Shown in pieces: positions 7,824-16,614 of a DNA stretch of 64,000 nt. The stretch's first letter is position 1. Each line of letters starts with the position of its first letter. This DNA comes from Bacteroidales bacterium (GTDB taxonomy: Bacteria; Bacteroidota; Bacteroidia; Bacteroidales; Tenuifilaceae). The position numbers were made by a program, and so were the translations under genes. The stretch covers positions 1 through 64,000 of the forward strand of contig JAFGDZ010000060.1 in NCBI GenBank assembly GCA_016931855.1. Reading direction: 5' to 3'. The notes under the pieces are model-generated. The model had not been told where the DNA came from. It was given only the letters and a program-made list of their open reading frames with translations, and searched no databases.

Positions 7824-8371
7824 GTACCACCGTTTAAATGGGTGAATATGGTTTTTGATAAGCTTGTTTTAAGCCCCATTAGGGGCAATCTGTCGGTAGA
7901 ATGGCTTCGACAATCCGATACGCATTTTTAATCCTATCCTTTCAGGGCAGGAGGTTAGCGGTTGGAGTGTGCCGTGGGCAATTCGCGTTGCTCATTATCC
8001 ACGGTTATTAATATAGCGCCACTCCGTGGCTAAAAGTTAGTGGACGCACAAAGCCTGAAAGGCTTAAATCTCAATAACCCTCGGTGAAGCCGAGGGGTAA
8101 GAAAGCAAGACTAGATGCGCCCCGAAGGGGTGCTGCATTTGTGCTGAGACTTTGAGGATGCGCTACCTTGTGTTTTGGTTAGATGTGAATTGCTAATCAG
8201 CTGGTTAAGAGTTTAAACAAATACTAGAAAAGGAGGGCTAACTAAACGACATTAGAAGTGCAATCCTTTTTTACAGTGTATTACATCTTTGTCCATTAAA
8301 GTAACGGTAGAACTTTTTTTGTAATTTTAGGAATTGGTTACTTATCGCTTTAAAAACATATCCTTATTGTA
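7824..8371. repeat. Non-coding region with a cluster of short palindromes
   Basis: No gene is visible. Four short hairpins occur: GCCCC-atta-GGGGC (7873-7886), AAGCCT-gaa-AGGCTT (8051-8065), CCCTCGG-tgaag-CCGAGGG (8078-8096) and GCGCCCC-gaa-GGGGTGC (8117-8133). Three of the four have loops containing GAA. This is the style of REP-like elements left in intergenic DNA by RAYT-type transposases, but no transposase gene is in the window. Confidence 0.5.
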
Positions 8372-9136
8372 ATGGAAAATCTTATTCCCCTTACGCCAGA
8401 AAGTATTGAGAAGGAGCACATTTGCTGCGCTATTTCCGATAAAAAGTGTACCTATGGCTATCAGCAAAAAAAGCAATGGCTAAAACAAGAGTTTGCCAAT
8501 GGTTACGTATTTAGGCGAATTGATGCTCGCGCAAAGGTTTTTATTGAGTATGGCCCTGCCGAAACTGCCTGGGCACCCGTTGATGCGCCCAACTACCTGT
8601 TTATTGGGTGTTTCTGGGTTTCGGGGCAGTACAAGGGGAATGGGTATGGCAAGGCTCTTTTGCAATCGGCAATTGACGATGCCTTATTACAGGGGAAAAG
8701 CGGATTGGTAACCATTGTAGGTACAAAGAAGTTCCATTTTATGAGCGATACAAAGTGGCTATTACGGCAGGGTTTTGTGGAGTGCGCCAAGTTGCCCTCT
8801 GGCTTTAGCCTTCTGGTTAAGAAGTTGGATGCTGCTGCTCCATCGCCACAGTTTGGGCAATCGGCCATTGATGCTATTTGCGAGGTTAGTAGTGGGCTTG
8901 TTGCATACTACTCCAACCGATGTCCGTTTACCGAGTATCATGTTACTGAATCGCTAGTTGAGAGTGCTCGTAAACGCAATATCCCCTTAACCATAGTTAA
9001 GCTCCAAACCCAGGCGCAGGCGCAAGCCTCACCAACTCCTGCAACCATTTTCAGCCTGTTCTACAATGGGCAGTTTATTACAACCGACCTTAGTGTTTGC
9101 ATGGATAGTAGGTTTAGCAAGATTATGGAATTATAA
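8372..9136 (+). CDS. YoaP-like GNAT acetyltransferase with thiol-containing C-terminal domain
   Basis: 254 residues, matching the length of Bacillus YoaP. The N-terminal half is a GNAT fold: the acetyl-CoA loop lies in the FWVSGQYKGNGYGKALLQSA segment (Q/R-x-x-G-x-G/A, about 82-101). The C-terminal part has YYSNRCPFTEYHVTE (about 178-192), the CPFTEYHV motif of the YoaP domain, a thioredoxin-like segment with a single reactive Cys. The substrate is not known for the family. It is monocistronic, preceded by 548 bases of palindrome-rich DNA and followed by 143 bases with nothing recognisable. Confidence 0.75.
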   Translation: MENLIPLTPESIEKEHICCAISDKKCTYGYQQKKQWLKQEFANGYVFRRIDARAKVFIEYGPAETAWAPVDAPNYLFIGCFWVSGQYKGNGYGKALLQSAIDDALLQGKSGLVTIVGTKKFHFMSDTKWLLRQGFVECAKLPSGFSLLVKKLDAAAPSPQFGQSAIDAICEVSSGLVAYYSNRCPFTEYHVTESLVESARKRNIPLTIVKLQTQAQAQASPTPATIFSLFYNGQFITTDLSVCMDSRFSKIMEL

Positions 9137-9279
9137 TGTAATTGCGTGGCCTTGCTTTCCGGTGTGTTGCTGTACTGTAATCTGGTTCACTCCCTAATCT
9201 TCCCTGTTCACTCCCTATTCTTTTATAGTGTGCGTTAATTCCGCAACCTTTGCTGTATTAAGTTAAAGGGTAAGTTACT

Positions 9280-9771
9280 ATGAGTTATTTTATGGCAGAG
9301 GCGGTTAGGTCTAGCTCGTTTTGCGTAAGCAGCGACAACAGTAATAGCAGCAATGCTCTGCTTAAGGTAAAGCCTGGAGGGAAGTTGGGTGTAGGAGGGA
9401 AGTCGTCGTTTCAAGTTCTTTTTTGCTCCGAGCATCCTTTCTATTCCGAAAATCTGAAATCCGTACTGCAGCAGGCTGCCAGTCCTAGGGGGGTGGCCAT
9501 TACCATTTGCTATTCCTTTAATGAAGGGGCAACCCTTCTGAAAAAAACCGATTTTGATATTATTCTTGTTGATGCCGACTCTGCGGGGGCTCATGGTTTT
9601 ATGCATCGGTTAAGTGAGGAAACAAACTGGTTAAATGTTGCTGTGGTTGCGGTAACTGGTAGCTATACTAGGGAGAATCTTTACAGTATTTTTTCTAGCG
9701 GTGCACGTTACTGTGTCTCAAAGCAGCATCCTAATCTTGATATTTTGCGTCGAATTTTTGTAGGGGATTAA
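9280..9771 (+). CDS. Single-domain receiver-like protein with Ser-rich N-terminus
   Basis: 163 residues. After about 43 Ser/Gly/Lys-rich residues a CheY-like fold begins (FQVLFCSEHPFYSENLKSVL). The phospho-acceptor is probably the first Asp of ILVDADS (about residue 97); the switch Thr is in VVAVTGS and the conserved Lys in YCVSKQ. Only one acidic residue (Glu) remains of the usual pair that binds magnesium, so phosphorylation may be weak or absent. It lies 15 bases before a chemoreceptor gene, so the two likely act together. ATG 9292 is an alternative start. Confidence 0.7.
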   Translation: MSYFMAEAVRSSSFCVSSDNSNSSNALLKVKPGGKLGVGGKSSFQVLFCSEHPFYSENLKSVLQQAASPRGVAITICYSFNEGATLLKKTDFDIILVDADSAGAHGFMHRLSEETNWLNVAVVAVTGSYTRENLYSIFSSGARYCVSKQHPNLDILRRIFVGD

Positions 9772-9786
9772 AATAATTGCGTAATC

Positions 9787-11487
9787 ATGACATTTTCAAA
9801 TATAAGGACTAAGGGAAAGTTAATGCTTGTTTTTGGCGTTATCTTTCTGTTTTTGTTGGGTATTGCATCTGTAGGACTTTGGGGTGTAGAAAAGTTTAAC
9901 CGCTTTGCGCTTGGAACTCGCTATATTAATACAGCCGAAAAATATTTTCTTGCCAGTCAGGTTAGCGCAAGAGCCTTGTCTAATAGTAAGGTACAGACAG
10001 ATTATGTTAGCACACGGGCTAGTATCGATTCTGTGCTAAGTAATTTGAGTAAGCTTAAAACCGTTTTGGTGGCTGATAGCGCTGCTTTTCAAATAGCCTC
10101 GGTGGTTGAGGATGTAAAGGTATTTGTTAACGATTTTGATATCTTCTACGTTTACCTTAACGAGAGTACGCAGCTGGCTAGGGCAAATGTTATGCTAATG
10201 GATAGCATTGAGCTTGTTTTACAGGATGAGCGCCTACGCCAAAGCCATTTGCTTGATGCGTTGCATGCGCACTCCAACTTTTTAAACTATCAGCAAACAG
10301 GTAACTCTGCATTGTTGGATAGGGTAAGAGAGGGCATGTCGCCGCTGCTATCCAGTAGGGTAAAGGGCGTTTCTGCATTGGCCAATCGCTACCTGCAAAA
10401 CGCAACCATGTTTGCCGAGTACGATACGTTCCGTCGTAGCTCCGAGCGCGACGAGAAGGTTAAGGGAGAGGCCATTATGTTGGCCTTTGATGCCTACTCG
10501 GCCAACGTTGAGCGGCTTAGGGCTACCACCAAGTATGTTGTTGTTTGGGTTATAGTGCTATTTACCGTTGTTGCTTTTATTATAGCTTTTGCAATTAGCT
10601 TTATCACCACAAAGCATTTAACTTTATCCATAAGCAAGGGGAGTGGAGTTGTAGATGAGGTTGCACAGGGTAACCTTTCCGTTGATATTCCCTCGGCAAT
10701 GCTTGTACGCAAGGATGAGTATGGCGATATGGTTAGGGGCGTAGTTGCCATGATGGAGAAGCTTAAGGGGGTTATCTCTGGCGTTGCATCGGGTGCGGTA
10801 AGCATATCCTTGGCAAGCACGCAGCTAAACGAGGTGGCGCAGCAGCTGTCGCAGGGTGCGTCGGAGCAGGCATCGTCGGCCGAGGAGATATCCAGTTCTA
10901 TGGAGGAGATGGCTGCCAACGTGGATCAAAGCGCCGATAATGCTGCTATGGCCGAGACTATTGCTGTTGATGTTGATAAGCGCATTGATGAGGTGCTAAA
11001 ATCGTCGATGGAGAGCGTAACCTCCGTTAGGCGTATTGCCGATGAGATTGCTGTAGTTAGCGAGATAGCCTTTCAAACTAACCTGCTTGCGCTTAATGCG
11101 GCTGTTGAGGCGGCAAGGGCTGGCGAGCATGGCCGTGGTTTCTCAGTAGTTGCTGCCGAGGTTCGTAGGCTGGCGGAGCGTAGCGCTGTTGCCGCTGCCC
11201 GAATAAAGGAACTTGCGGTGGCTACGCTTAAGGTATCGGAGGAGTCGCAGAGTCATTTAGATAATGCGGTGCCCAGTATTAAGCGCACAACCAGCTTGGT
11301 GCAGGAAATTGCGGCATCAACCCACGAGCAGCGCGGTGGCATTGACCAAATAAACAGCGCCATTCAGCAATTTAATGATATTGTGCAGTCTAACGCTGCC
11401 GTGGCCGAGGAGCTAGCTACCAGTTCAGAGGAGCTGGCTGGACAGGTTGAGATACTTAGGCAGTCGATTGGTTTCTTTAGGGTATAG
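9787..11487 (+). CDS. Methyl-accepting chemotaxis protein
   Basis: 566 residues in the classical layout: TM1 (about 11-33), a periplasmic helical sensor (35-245), TM2 (about 249-273), HAMP (275-330), and a cytoplasmic coiled coil whose tip [20 protein letters not shown] (about 423-445) is nearly identical to the universal receptor tip. The sensor is all-helical with no cache or PAS signature. The HAMP has the [10 protein letters not shown] segment. No CheA, CheW, CheR or CheB gene is in the window, so the signalling partners are elsewhere. It is probably co-transcribed with the receiver-like gene just upstream. Confidence 0.93.
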   Translation: MTFSNIRTKGKLMLVFGVIFLFLLGIASVGLWGVEKFNRFALGTRYINTAEKYFLASQVSARALSNSKVQTDYVSTRASIDSVLSNLSKLKTVLVADSAAFQIASVVEDVKVFVNDFDIFYVYLNESTQLARANVMLMDSIELVLQDERLRQSHLLDALHAHSNFLNYQQTGNSALLDRVREGMSPLLSSRVKGVSALANRYLQNATMFAEYDTFRRSSERDEKVKGEAIMLAFDAYSANVERLRATTKYVVVWVIVLFTVVAFIIAFAISFITTKHLTLSISKGSGVVDEVAQGNLSVDIPSAMLVRKDEYGDMVRGVVAMMEKLKGVISGVASGAVSISLASTQLNEVAQQLSQGASEQASSAEEISSSMEEMAANVDQSADNAAMAETIAVDVDKRIDEVLKSSMESVTSVRRIADEIAVVSEIAFQTNLLALNAAVEAARAGEHGRGFSVVAAEVRRLAERSAVAAARIKELAVATLKVSEESQSHLDNAVPSIKRTTSLVQEIAASTHEQRGGIDQINSAIQQFNDIVQSNAAVAEELATSSEELAGQVEILRQSIGFFRV

Positions 11488-11547
11488 ATAGCGATAGATG
11501 AATAAGCATGCTCTTAATAGCTGTTTGTTGCAAGGAGGGAAAATATG

Positions 11548-11574
11548 AGATAAGGCTTTTATATAGCCTTATCT
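11548..11574. terminator. Hairpin between converging genes, possible two-way terminator
   Basis: AGATAAGGCT and AGCCTTATCT form a perfect 10-bp stem with loop TTTATAT, 60 bases after the chemoreceptor stop and 55 bases beyond the toxin stop on the other strand. A weak T-rich run follows on the plus strand (GTGTTTTT at 11577-11584). Confidence 0.55.
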
Positions 11575-11628
11575 GAAGTGTTTTTATGGCGGTTTAAATC
11601 TTTTTACTCATTAATGTAACAGGAAAAC

Positions 11629-11925
11629 CTAATATTTTTTTCGCTTGGGATTCTGTCTGTTGTCATAAAAGTTTAATAGAATTATTTTATCCTGTTTTAT
11701 TTTGTAGAATAGCGTTAGCTGCTTTACTATTATAAAACCACGAATTTCCTTTTCAGGATGTTCCATGCTTCCGATTTCGGGAAACTCAACAAGTATATCA
11801 AGGAAATCATAAACCTTTTTTACAAAAGCCCTTGTAACTGTTTCTCCCCATTCTTTGTTGATGTGGCTTATAATTTTGTCGAATTTATTGTCAGCCCTTT
11901 TCGACCAATAAACCGTTAAAGCCAT
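11629..11925 (-). CDS. ParE/RelE-family toxin
   Basis: 98 residues. The start MALTVYWSKRADNKFDKIIS and the IGSMEHPEKEIRGFIIVKQLTLFYKI section followed by a closing strand (IILLNFYDNRQNP) are typical of the ParE/RelE fold. ParE members poison gyrase and RelE members cut mRNA on the ribosome; the sequence alone does not decide. Its start overlaps the antitoxin end by 10 bases, the usual tight coupling. The pair is AT-rich compared with its neighbours and is probably acquired. Confidence 0.82.
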   Translation of the reverse strand: MALTVYWSKRADNKFDKIISHINKEWGETVTRAFVKKVYDFLDILVEFPEIGSMEHPEKEIRGFIIVKQLTLFYKIKQDKIILLNFYDNRQNPKRKKY

Positions 11926-12158
11926 TTCTTGTGCTTTTTTTGGACTTCTGTATGTGGAATTAGGTTGGATGGGTTGTTTGATTCAATTTCGGCTCTAATG
12001 AGCTCTTCTTGTTCCTCTTCGGTAAGTCTTGCCCAAAGTTTTCCATCGGACTTCTCTTTGGTTCTTGCCATAATAGCATAGAACTTCAATAGTATGTTGT
12101 CGTTATTTATACTATCGATAAGGAGATGAAAATTCTTTTTTATTTCAACTGTATTCAT
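11916..12158 (-). CDS. Antitoxin partner of the ParE/RelE toxin
   Basis: 80 residues. It starts MNTVEIKKNFHLLIDSINND, a pattern common in antitoxins that pair with ParE/RelE-like toxins in Bacteroidota, and ends in a charged region (TEVQKKHKKWL) likely to wrap the toxin. The segment EKSDGKLWARLTEEEQEELI also fits. The gene precedes and overlaps the toxin gene. A TATTTTTG -7 box lies 11 bases upstream. Confidence 0.75.
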   Translation of the reverse strand: MNTVEIKKNFHLLIDSINNDNILLKFYAIMARTKEKSDGKLWARLTEEEQEELIRAEIESNNPSNLIPHTEVQKKHKKWL

Positions 12159-12168
12159 GTTTTTTCTT

Positions 12169-12176
12169 CAAAAATA
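12169..12176 (-). promoter_or_regulatory. -7 box of the toxin-antitoxin operon
   Basis: Read on the minus strand this is TATTTTTG, an exact TAnnTTTG match, just before the antitoxin start. No clear -33 TTG was found. Confidence 0.45.
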
Positions 12177-12251
12177 CGACTTTTAGAGGAAAAAGCAATA
12201 TTCTGTTGTTATGTGTTTGTATGTTAATGTTTTGGGCGGAGTATTGTGGCT

Positions 12252-14732
12252 TTAGGCAGGATCCACATCAGCAGCAACAACTAGCGATTTAAGATGTGGA
12301 TACTGCCTAATTAGCATTATCTGCTCATTAATTATCTCCTTGGCTTTAACCACAGAGCGGTCGCGCTCAATCTTAATCATTAGGTTCCTGATGTAGAAGT
12401 TTTGAACCTTGCTAATGGCAGGTTCTTCGGGGCCAAGTACCCTGTTGCCTAGCTTGTTGCGAAGCATGGAGGCTAGTAGGTTGGCGGCCTCGTGTACATC
12501 CTCGCGTTTGCGGTGCTTTAGCGTAATGGATATTAGGCGGTAAAGCGGTGGGTAGCGGAACATTTTCCTATCCGATAGCTGCTGGTTGTACATGCTTAGG
12601 TAGTCGGTGGCCACAATTTGCTCAATAACCTCGTGCTCTGGCTGCGATGTTTGGAGCAGCACCTTTCCGCGTTCGCCCTTCCGGCCTGCGCGCCCGCTAA
12701 CCTGTGCCATAAGCTGGAAGGCGCGTTCGTGAGCCCTAAAATCGGGGAAGTTGAGCATGTTGTCGGCGTTTAGGATTCCCACAAGGCTAACCTTATCAAA
12801 ATCAAACCCTTTGGTTACCATTTGGGTTCCCACTAGTATATCGATTTTGCCGTGCTCAAAATCATCAACTATACGCTCGTACGAGAAACGGGAGCGGGTA
12901 GAGTCCAAGTCCATGCGGGCAATGCGCGCCTCGGGGAAGAAGATGGTTAAATCATCCTCAATCTTCTCCGTTCCAAAACCCTTGGTGCGCAGCGATGGGC
13001 TGCCGCAGGCAAGGCACGTTTTTGTTGGGGTTAGCGCGTAGCCACAGTAGTGGCAAACCAGCTGGTTGCTGTGCTTGTGGTAGGTTAGGCTCACATCGCA
13101 GTACTCGCAGTGGGGAACCCATGCGCACTCATCGCACTCAATGAATGGTGCAAAGCCGCGTCGGTTCTGGAATAGGATAACCTGCTCCTTGCGCTCCAGC
13201 GTGCTGCCAATTAGCTCCAGCAGCCTTGCGCTAAAGTGCGAGTGCATCTTTTTGCGCTTGCGTGCGTCTATTATGTTCACCACCTCAATCTCGGGTAGCT
13301 GAATTCCCCTAAACCGTTCGTTTAGCTCAACCAGGCCGTACTTACTGGTTTGGGTGTTGTAGTATGTGTCAATTGATGGCGTTGCCGAGCCCAGTAGCAC
13401 CTTGGCTCCGTGCATAGATGCTAGCATAATGGCCGTATCGCGGGCGTGGTAACGTGGTGCGGGATTGTACTGCTTAAAGCTGCTTTCGTGCTCCTCATCA
13501 ACAATAATAAGCCCTAGGCGGCTAAAGGGCAGAAACAGCGACGAGCGTACCCCGAGCACAATGTCGTATGCAGGAAATCCCTCTTTAGGCTTATCGTTTA
13601 GCAGGCTTTGGTAAACCTCAACCCGTTGGCCATCGCTAAACTTGGAGTGGTAAATGCCAACCCTGTTGCCGTAAATGCGTTTTAGCCTGTTGATTATTTG
13701 GGTGGTGATGGCAATCTCGGGCAAAAGGTAAAGTGTCTGCTTGCCCTGCGCAATGGCATCGTTAATAAGTCTTAGGTAAACCTCTGTTTTTCCGCTTGAT
13801 GTTATGCCGTGCAGCAGCACTACGGGCTTGCTGGTAAACGATTGGTTTATTTGCTCCAGCGCCACCTGCTGCGCATTGGATAGCGGCGGCATATCGTGCG
13901 TTTGGGTTTGGGTGGTGTCAAGCCTACTTACCTCAACTTTCTCCTCGGAAAGTATCTGCAAGTCTATTAGCGCCGTTAGCGCCGATGCCGATACGTTTGC
14001 CTTTGTAAGGAGCTCCTTCTTCTTGATTTTGGCCGTGAAGGCCTTGTTTGGGCCTGCAAGGGCTAGGAACGACATAAGTACCTTTTGCCGTGCAGGAGCT
14101 TTGGCTATAACCTCAAAGGCTATGTTAACCGCATCGTTGTTCTGGCACTTGTTGTGCATGGAGATGAACGTCTCAAAGCGGGGCTTGTAGGCAGGGTCTA
14201 TATCCTCATCAATCTGAATAAGGTTTTTCTCTATTAGCTGCTGCAGTATGGGCATGGGATTGGATATCCCGCTGCTTGCAGCTAGGCTTTGAATGGTCGA
14301 TTTCTTCTCGGCCTTTATGTGAAGTAGCAGCTGATCCTCCTTCTCCGATAGTAGCGGTGCCTCCGCTTCCTCTTCCTGCTCAACTACCGATATTACGGTT
14401 TCGCTCTCCAGCTTCATAGCCGATGGAAGAGCGGCTTTCATTACCTCACCAACGGTACACATGTAGTAGTCGGCCATCCAGCTCCAGAAACTTAGCTGGG
14501 TTTGGTTTACGACTGGACTGCTATCAAAAACCTGAACAATATCCTTGGTCTCGTAGGCCGTTGGTGCCTGATTGTGTACGCGGCTAACTACGGCCGAGTA
14601 AAGCTTCTTTTTACCAAAGGGGACAATAACCCTTACCCCTGGCACTACGTTGGCCTCCCACTCCTTGGGAACGGAGTAGGTGTATAGCTGTGGTAATGCC
14701 AGCGGCAGTATTATGTCTATGTATGTTGACAA
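12252..14732 (-). CDS. priA: Primosomal protein N' (replication restart helicase)
   Basis: 826 residues. The DNA-binding start YIDIILPLALPQLYTYSVP is characteristic. The helicase core has Walker A GITSSGKT (309-316), the DEEH box (about 416-419), and HARD; eight cysteines at about 528-570 (CDEC, CEYC, CHYC, CLAC) form the two zinc sites inserted in the helicase domain. It restarts stalled replication forks by loading the replicative helicase. The likely start codon is TTG at 14732, two bases after the stop of the upstream CPBP gene, because no ATG or GTG precedes the conserved YIDII start. Confidence 0.96.
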   Translation of the reverse strand: MSTYIDIILPLALPQLYTYSVPKEWEANVVPGVRVIVPFGKKKLYSAVVSRVHNQAPTAYETKDIVQVFDSSPVVNQTQLSFWSWMADYYMCTVGEVMKAALPSAMKLESETVISVVEQEEEAEAPLLSEKEDQLLLHIKAEKKSTIQSLAASSGISNPMPILQQLIEKNLIQIDEDIDPAYKPRFETFISMHNKCQNNDAVNIAFEVIAKAPARQKVLMSFLALAGPNKAFTAKIKKKELLTKANVSASALTALIDLQILSEEKVEVSRLDTTQTQTHDMPPLSNAQQVALEQINQSFTSKPVVLLHGITSSGKTEVYLRLINDAIAQGKQTLYLLPEIAITTQIINRLKRIYGNRVGIYHSKFSDGQRVEVYQSLLNDKPKEGFPAYDIVLGVRSSLFLPFSRLGLIIVDEEHESSFKQYNPAPRYHARDTAIMLASMHGAKVLLGSATPSIDTYYNTQTSKYGLVELNERFRGIQLPEIEVVNIIDARKRKKMHSHFSARLLELIGSTLERKEQVILFQNRRGFAPFIECDECAWVPHCEYCDVSLTYHKHSNQLVCHYCGYALTPTKTCLACGSPSLRTKGFGTEKIEDDLTIFFPEARIARMDLDSTRSRFSYERIVDDFEHGKIDILVGTQMVTKGFDFDKVSLVGILNADNMLNFPDFRAHERAFQLMAQVSGRAGRKGERGKVLLQTSQPEHEVIEQIVATDYLSMYNQQLSDRKMFRYPPLYRLISITLKHRKREDVHEAANLLASMLRNKLGNRVLGPEEPAISKVQNFYIRNLMIKIERDRSVVKAKEIINEQIMLIRQYPHLKSLVVAADVDPA

Positions 14733-14734
14733 TA

Positions 14735-15538
14735 CTAATCGGGATTAATGGTCTCTTGCTTCTTTGCAATAATAAGTAATCCTATGGTTGTTATGGCAAT
14801 TATTGCAAAGTAAAATACAAGGTAAAGCGTGGTGCTATTAAACATCTCCATTATGGTGCCATCGGCATCGTTTGTAAGGTCGAAGAGGATAAACGCCAAA
14901 AGGTTATTCACAAAGTGGATGATGATGCAGGGAACTATTGATTTGGTTTTATAGTAAATCCAGCCAAGAATAACACCTACAAAGCTTGCTCCTATTGCTT
15001 GCCATGGGTTTAAGTGAAAGATTCCGAATAGTAACCCGGAAACTACGATTGCTTTTACTGGGCTGTAGTTCTTTAGGAAGCCCTTTAGTATTATTCCGCG
15101 GAAAAGTACCTCCTCCAAAACAGGGGCAAGAATAACTACTGCAATAAAGGCGAAAGCATCGTTTGTTAGCATCGACTCAAAAAGCTCTTTAGCCCATGCT
15201 GGCATGGGTATAAGGCTGGTTATGGGTTCGGTTATTACAGAATTGGTAAGTCCAATGGCTATGGCAACTACGTAAATAACCCATGGTATGTTGTTAAAAT
15301 CCCACGAAAAGGCCTGGTTGTACTCGTTTGTAATTTTTCTTTTTGCATACCTAATTGTTAGTCCGAAGGAGAGAGCGTAAGCCACCATATATCCTAGCGA
15401 TTTTAAATAAATAGCATTAGGAAAAGCCATTTGTAGCCCATTAAATAAAAGTGCAATAAAACCTGCTAGCAAGCTCATTAAAAGAAGAATGCCAAGAATT
15501 CCAAACGATTGCTTAATTGTTGGATAGAATTTGTTCAT
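14735..15538 (-). CDS. CPBP-family intramembrane glutamic endopeptidase
   Basis: 267 residues with about eight membrane helices. The three conserved motifs are present: EEVLFRGIIL (about 141-150), FGIFHLNPWQ (about 171-180) and HFVNN near the C-terminus. These form the Abi/CAAX-protease active site inside the membrane. Relatives process bacteriocins or membrane proteins; this one's substrate is unknown. It lies two bases before priA, so the pair is co-transcribed even though no common role is apparent. Confidence 0.88.
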   Translation of the reverse strand: MNKFYPTIKQSFGILGILLLMSLLAGFIALLFNGLQMAFPNAIYLKSLGYMVAYALSFGLTIRYAKRKITNEYNQAFSWDFNNIPWVIYVVAIAIGLTNSVITEPITSLIPMPAWAKELFESMLTNDAFAFIAVVILAPVLEEVLFRGIILKGFLKNYSPVKAIVVSGLLFGIFHLNPWQAIGASFVGVILGWIYYKTKSIVPCIIIHFVNNLLAFILFDLTNDADGTIMEMFNSTTLYLVFYFAIIAITTIGLLIIAKKQETINPD

Positions 15539-15579
15539 GTTGATTGATTTGGTGTTTGATGTTTAGTGTTTGGTGTATA

Positions 15580-15599
15580 GTCTCGCCTAAGGACGAGAC
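15580..15599. repeat. Small palindrome upstream of the CPBP gene
   Basis: GTCTCG and CGAGAC enclose CCTAAGGA. There is no T tract, so it is more likely a REP-like element than a terminator. Confidence 0.4.
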
Positions 15600-15616
15600 A
15601 AACTATTTGGTTCTTT

Positions 15617-15650
15617 GTCTAAAATCTAAAGTCTAGCGTCTAAAGTCTGC
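15617..15650. repeat. Degenerate roughly 10-bp tandem repeat
   Basis: A run of GTCTAAAATC/TAAAGTCTAG-like units. A closely similar run, in the same orientation, lies at 37141-37184 before the CvfB-like gene. Confidence 0.5.
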
Positions 15651-15656
15651 TTTTCT

Positions 15657-15696
15657 CCTTTAACCTTTAACGTTTAACCTTTAACGTTTAACGTTT
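15657..15696. repeat. 7-bp tandem repeat running into the end of ispH
   Basis: On the plus strand CCTTTAA, CCTTTAA, CGTTTAA, CCTTTAA, CGTTTAA, CGTTT: about 5.7 copies. Bases 15674-15696 are inside ispH and encode its final residues and stop codon. Confidence 0.75.
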
Positions 15697-16552
15697 CCTC
15701 TTTAACCTTCTCCATAAGCCAAAGCGGGGTTGATGTTGCGCCGCAAATGCCAACCGTTTGCGCAGTGGCAAACCACTCGGGTTTTAGGTCGTTGGCATTG
15801 GTAACCATGTAGGTGTTGGGATTAGCTCCAAGGCAAACCTCGTATAGCATTTTTCCGTTGGAACTTTTTGCGCCGCTTACAAAAATAATAACGTCGTGGG
15901 TTTGCGAAAAAGCAACTAGCTCACGCTTGCGGTTGGATACCTGTCCGCAAATGGTATTGTTAACCTTTAGTGGCAGGTTGTTTGCCGGAAAGTGCTGCGT
16001 CATATGTTTGCGGATTAGCTCTGCCAGCTGCTCGTACCCTTCGGTATCCTTGGTGGTTTGGCTGAATAGCACCACTGGCTTGGAAAAGTCTATTGAGTTA
16101 GCATCTTCAATGTGCTCCACCACAATGGCTTCCCCTTTGGTTTGGCCAACAAGACCATTAACCTCTGCATGACCTTTCTTTCCGTATATCACAACCTGTC
16201 CGCCCTTTGCGAGCATGGTTTCCCATCCCTTTTTTACCCTTTCCTGTAACTTTAGCACTACAGGGCACGATGCGTCAACAAGTTGTATCCCTTTCTCCTT
16301 TGCTTTTTGGTATGTAGATGGGGGCTCACCGTGTGCTCTAATTAGCACTTTGGCGCCGCTAAGGTTATCCAAATCGGCGTGCGAAATTGTTCTAAGCCCA
16401 AGCCCCTCAAGGCGCTTAACCTCCTCGCTGTTGTGTACAATGTCGCCTAGGCAGTAGAGCGTATCATTTTCCTTCATCTCGTTTTCGGCATGGCGTATGG
16501 CGTTAACAACGCCAAAACAAAAACCAGAACGGGAGTCAATTTCTACTTTCAT
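15674..16552 (-). CDS. ispH: 4-hydroxy-3-methylbut-2-enyl diphosphate reductase
   Basis: 292 residues. It reduces HMBPP to IPP and DMAPP, the last step of the MEP isoprenoid pathway. The three cluster-binding cysteines are Cys12 (SGFCFGV), Cys96 (VDASCPVV) and Cys202 (NTICGQVSNR), and the HGEPP and SQTT segments line the substrate pocket. The length is near the standard 290-320. The last residues (TLNVKG) and stop are encoded by a 7-bp tandem repeat, so the C-terminus may vary between strains. It follows cmk on the same strand after a 62-base gap, as in P. gingivalis. Confidence 0.95.
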   Translation of the reverse strand: MKVEIDSRSGFCFGVVNAIRHAENEMKENDTLYCLGDIVHNSEEVKRLEGLGLRTISHADLDNLSGAKVLIRAHGEPPSTYQKAKEKGIQLVDASCPVVLKLQERVKKGWETMLAKGGQVVIYGKKGHAEVNGLVGQTKGEAIVVEHIEDANSIDFSKPVVLFSQTTKDTEGYEQLAELIRKHMTQHFPANNLPLKVNNTICGQVSNRKRELVAFSQTHDVIIFVSGAKSSNGKMLYEVCLGANPNTYMVTNANDLKPEWFATAQTVGICGATSTPLWLMEKVKEETLNVKG

Positions 16553-16614
16553 TTTGAATAGATGTTAATTGGCTAGTTCAATATGTTATGTTGTTGGGTG
16601 TGTGGAGAGAGTTG

